A stretch of DNA of 64,000 nt, taken from the NCBI RefSeq assembly GCF_013372125.1, contig NZ_CP053826.1, positions 1,054,001 to 1,118,000 of the forward strand, given 5' to 3'. Below, piece by piece: positions 62,920 through 64,000 of the stretch. How positions within the stretch are numbered: the first letter of the stretch is position 1; each line of letters begins with the position of its first letter. Below the pieces are notes generated by a model. It had not been told where the DNA came from and made no database searches. It saw only the letters and a program-made list of their open reading frames with translations. The translations under genes were made by a program, and so were the position numbers. The DNA is from Campylobacter curvus. GTDB taxonomy: Bacteria; Campylobacterota; Campylobacteria; Campylobacterales; Campylobacteraceae.

Positions 62920-63684
62920 CTACCGTTTAAAATTTCGTATGATGTTTTCCAGCTCGCCGCTTTGACCTATGCGATAAAGTGCAAAGTCGTATTTTATGGG
63001 ATCATTAGCGTCAAATTCGCGTAGCTTTTGCGTTAGCTCGCTAACAGCCGCAAAGTCATAGCTTTTTCGCTTTATGAGTCCCAAATTTAGCGATACTCTA
63101 TGCGTGTGCACGTCAAGCGGCATAAGTAGCTCGCTCTTTGGTAAATTTTTAAAAAGTCCAAGGTCGATGTCGGTGTCTCTGACCATCCATCGCAGGAACA
63201 TATTGTAGCGCTTATAGGGCGAATTTGGCCTATCCTCATACGCTCTGCCAAAGAAAAATTCGTATCCGTCCGAGCGGTATGGGTTGAGTGAATAGATAAA
63301 TTTTATGAGCTCGTTTACGCCCTCTTGCATAAGGCCGTTTCTCTCGAAGCCTTTTTTCACCAAAGCCTCGATGTCGCCGTCTTTTTTGAGGCGCGAAAGA
63401 GTGATGAAGATCTGCCTCACGTCTTCGCAGTTTTGAAAGCGGTATTTGAAATTTTGCAAATTTAAAGCTATCGTTTTCTCGCTCTCATCAAGTAAGGAAA
63501 ATTTCAGCAAATTTAGAAATTTAACGATGAGCTTTGCATTGCCGTAAGCGAACAATGCGCATATCAAAGCGATGTTTGGCTCTTTAAATTTAGTAGCTAC
63601 TTGCAGTGGATCAGCAGCCGTAAAAAGCCCGATGTCGGTATTTTTTACTAAAACATGGGCCTCAAGTAGGGCTTTTAGATCCAT
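62920..63684 (-). CDS. TIGR02757 family protein (DUF2400)
   Basis: A 254-residue cytosolic protein of the TIGR02757 family, whose members resemble HhH-GPD DNA glycosylase folds. Recognisable pieces are NIALICALFAYGNAKLIVKFL, RYNMFLRWMVRDTDIDLGLF and MPLDVHTHRVSLNLGL (in parts). The conserved Asp in LDVHTHR would correspond to the glycosylase catalytic position, but activity is unproven. It abuts flgK by one base. Confidence 0.85.
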   Translation of the reverse strand: MDLKALLEAHVLVKNTDIGLFTAADPLQVATKFKEPNIALICALFAYGNAKLIVKFLNLLKFSLLDESEKTIALNLQNFKYRFQNCEDVRQIFITLSRLKKDGDIEALVKKGFERNGLMQEGVNELIKFIYSLNPYRSDGYEFFFGRAYEDRPNSPYKRYNMFLRWMVRDTDIDLGLFKNLPKSELLMPLDVHTHRVSLNLGLIKRKSYDFAAVSELTQKLREFDANDPIKYDFALYRIGQSGELENIIRNFKR

Positions 63685-64000
63685 TATTGTTTAAGTGTCA
63701 AAAGCGTATCTAGCATCTGATCCACGGTCGTTATGATCTTTGCTGCGGCGCCGTAGCTGGCTTGAAAGCGTATGAGGTTAGTGAGCTCCTCGTTCGTATC
63801 TACGCCGCTGATAGATTGAAATTCCTCTTCCGCAGTCTTTTGTAGCGCGGTATTTGTATCGTGAGTAGTGTTGTTTGCCTCCGTATCGCTTGCGATATCG
63901 GTCGTGAAGTAGCGATAATACCCCTCTATCGTCTCGTCTCTATCAAGTGCGGTGCCGTTTGAGTAAAATGTTTGTTTGGTGTATTGTAGCTGCACCATTT
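63684..64000 (-). CDS. flgK: Flagellar hook-associated protein FlgK, C-terminal part
   Basis: The last ~105 codons of a gene that continues beyond the window edge. The C-terminal motif LTNLIRFQASYGAAAKIITTVDQMLDTLL is the conserved helical D0 end of FlgK, which packs in the flagellar hook-filament junction. An internal Met at 63998 is not the start. Sigma-54 control is expected for FlgK in Campylobacter, but its promoter is outside the window. Confidence 0.9.
   Translation of the reverse strand, partial: MVQLQYTKQTFYSNGTALDRDETIEGYYRYFTTDIASDTEANNTTHDTNTALQKTAEEEFQSISGVDTNEELTNLIRFQASYGAAAKIITTVDQMLDTLLTLKQ

Noticed and set aside
1-64000. CRISPR array, rRNA operon, prophage or complete insertion sequence
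   Set aside because: No regularly spaced direct repeats, no 16S/23S sequence, no phage structural genes and no transposase frame were seen on either strand.

Overview
The window looks like a chromosomal segment of a non-thermotolerant Campylobacter (Epsilonproteobacteria). The evidence is a single xerH-type recombinase, the competence (Cts) locus, the rlb-tsaE-lptB-rpoN and TPR-trpC-HIT-mnmH gene strings, a CfrA-like receptor, HslV that begins with a short propeptide, and the density of overlapping ATGA start/stop junctions. The base composition appears richer in G+C than C. jejuni, which fits the curvus/concisus/rectus/showae side of the genus. The species is an inference, not something the sequence proves.

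Layout. 1-5.4 kb: an iron-uptake operon on the minus strand with two tandem siderophore receptors and a PepSY membrane protein, under a likely Fur box. 5.6-10.3 kb: htpG, a long structured repeat, then two exported DUF3237 paralogues and a HEAT protein. 10.4-19.8 kb: housekeeping genes (murI, xerH, ftsW, murG, tRNA-Arg, rpoN, lptB, tsaE, S4 protein). 19.9-23.1 kb: a repeat, a broken siderophore-esterase gene and its intact catecholate-type receptor. 23.3-27.8 kb: argG, rplI, hslVU, era. 27.8-37.2 kb: a nine-gene transformation/type II secretion locus in the same order as the first half of MSHA pilus operons, without pilins. 37.4-39.2 kb: a PAS protein and a soluble chemoreceptor. 39.4-44.2 kb: YqeY, Ppx/GppA, phosphate transporter, exported flavodoxin and a broken DUF4405 gene. 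44.2-53.5 kb: a long minus-strand operon from aroG-type DAHP synthase to mnmH. 53.8-57.1 kb: three coupled EamA permeases and a remnant that looks like RNase P RNA. 57.1-64 kb: nagZ, gpsA, gatB, atpB, TSUP, sodC, TIGR02757 and the 3' end of flgK.

The most unusual signals lie between genes. Seven copies, plus a solo end, of a dispersed palindromic repeat occur in intergenic gaps. The best copy (42678-42880) has perfect 24-bp terminal inverted repeats, nested internal inverted repeats and a probable 8-bp target duplication; other copies have 7/8 flanking matches. No transposase is in the window, so these look like MITEs mobilised in trans. One copy sits in the htpG leader, directly after a candidate CIRCE heat-shock operator. 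At 57.0 kb a promoter-like and terminator-like pair brackets a ~70-nt sequence with the RNase P RNA 5' hallmark joined directly to its 3' hallmark, as if the middle of an rnpB copy were deleted. Two protein genes are visibly decayed: the esterase (internal deletion) and DUF4405 (two in-frame stops in an otherwise open frame).
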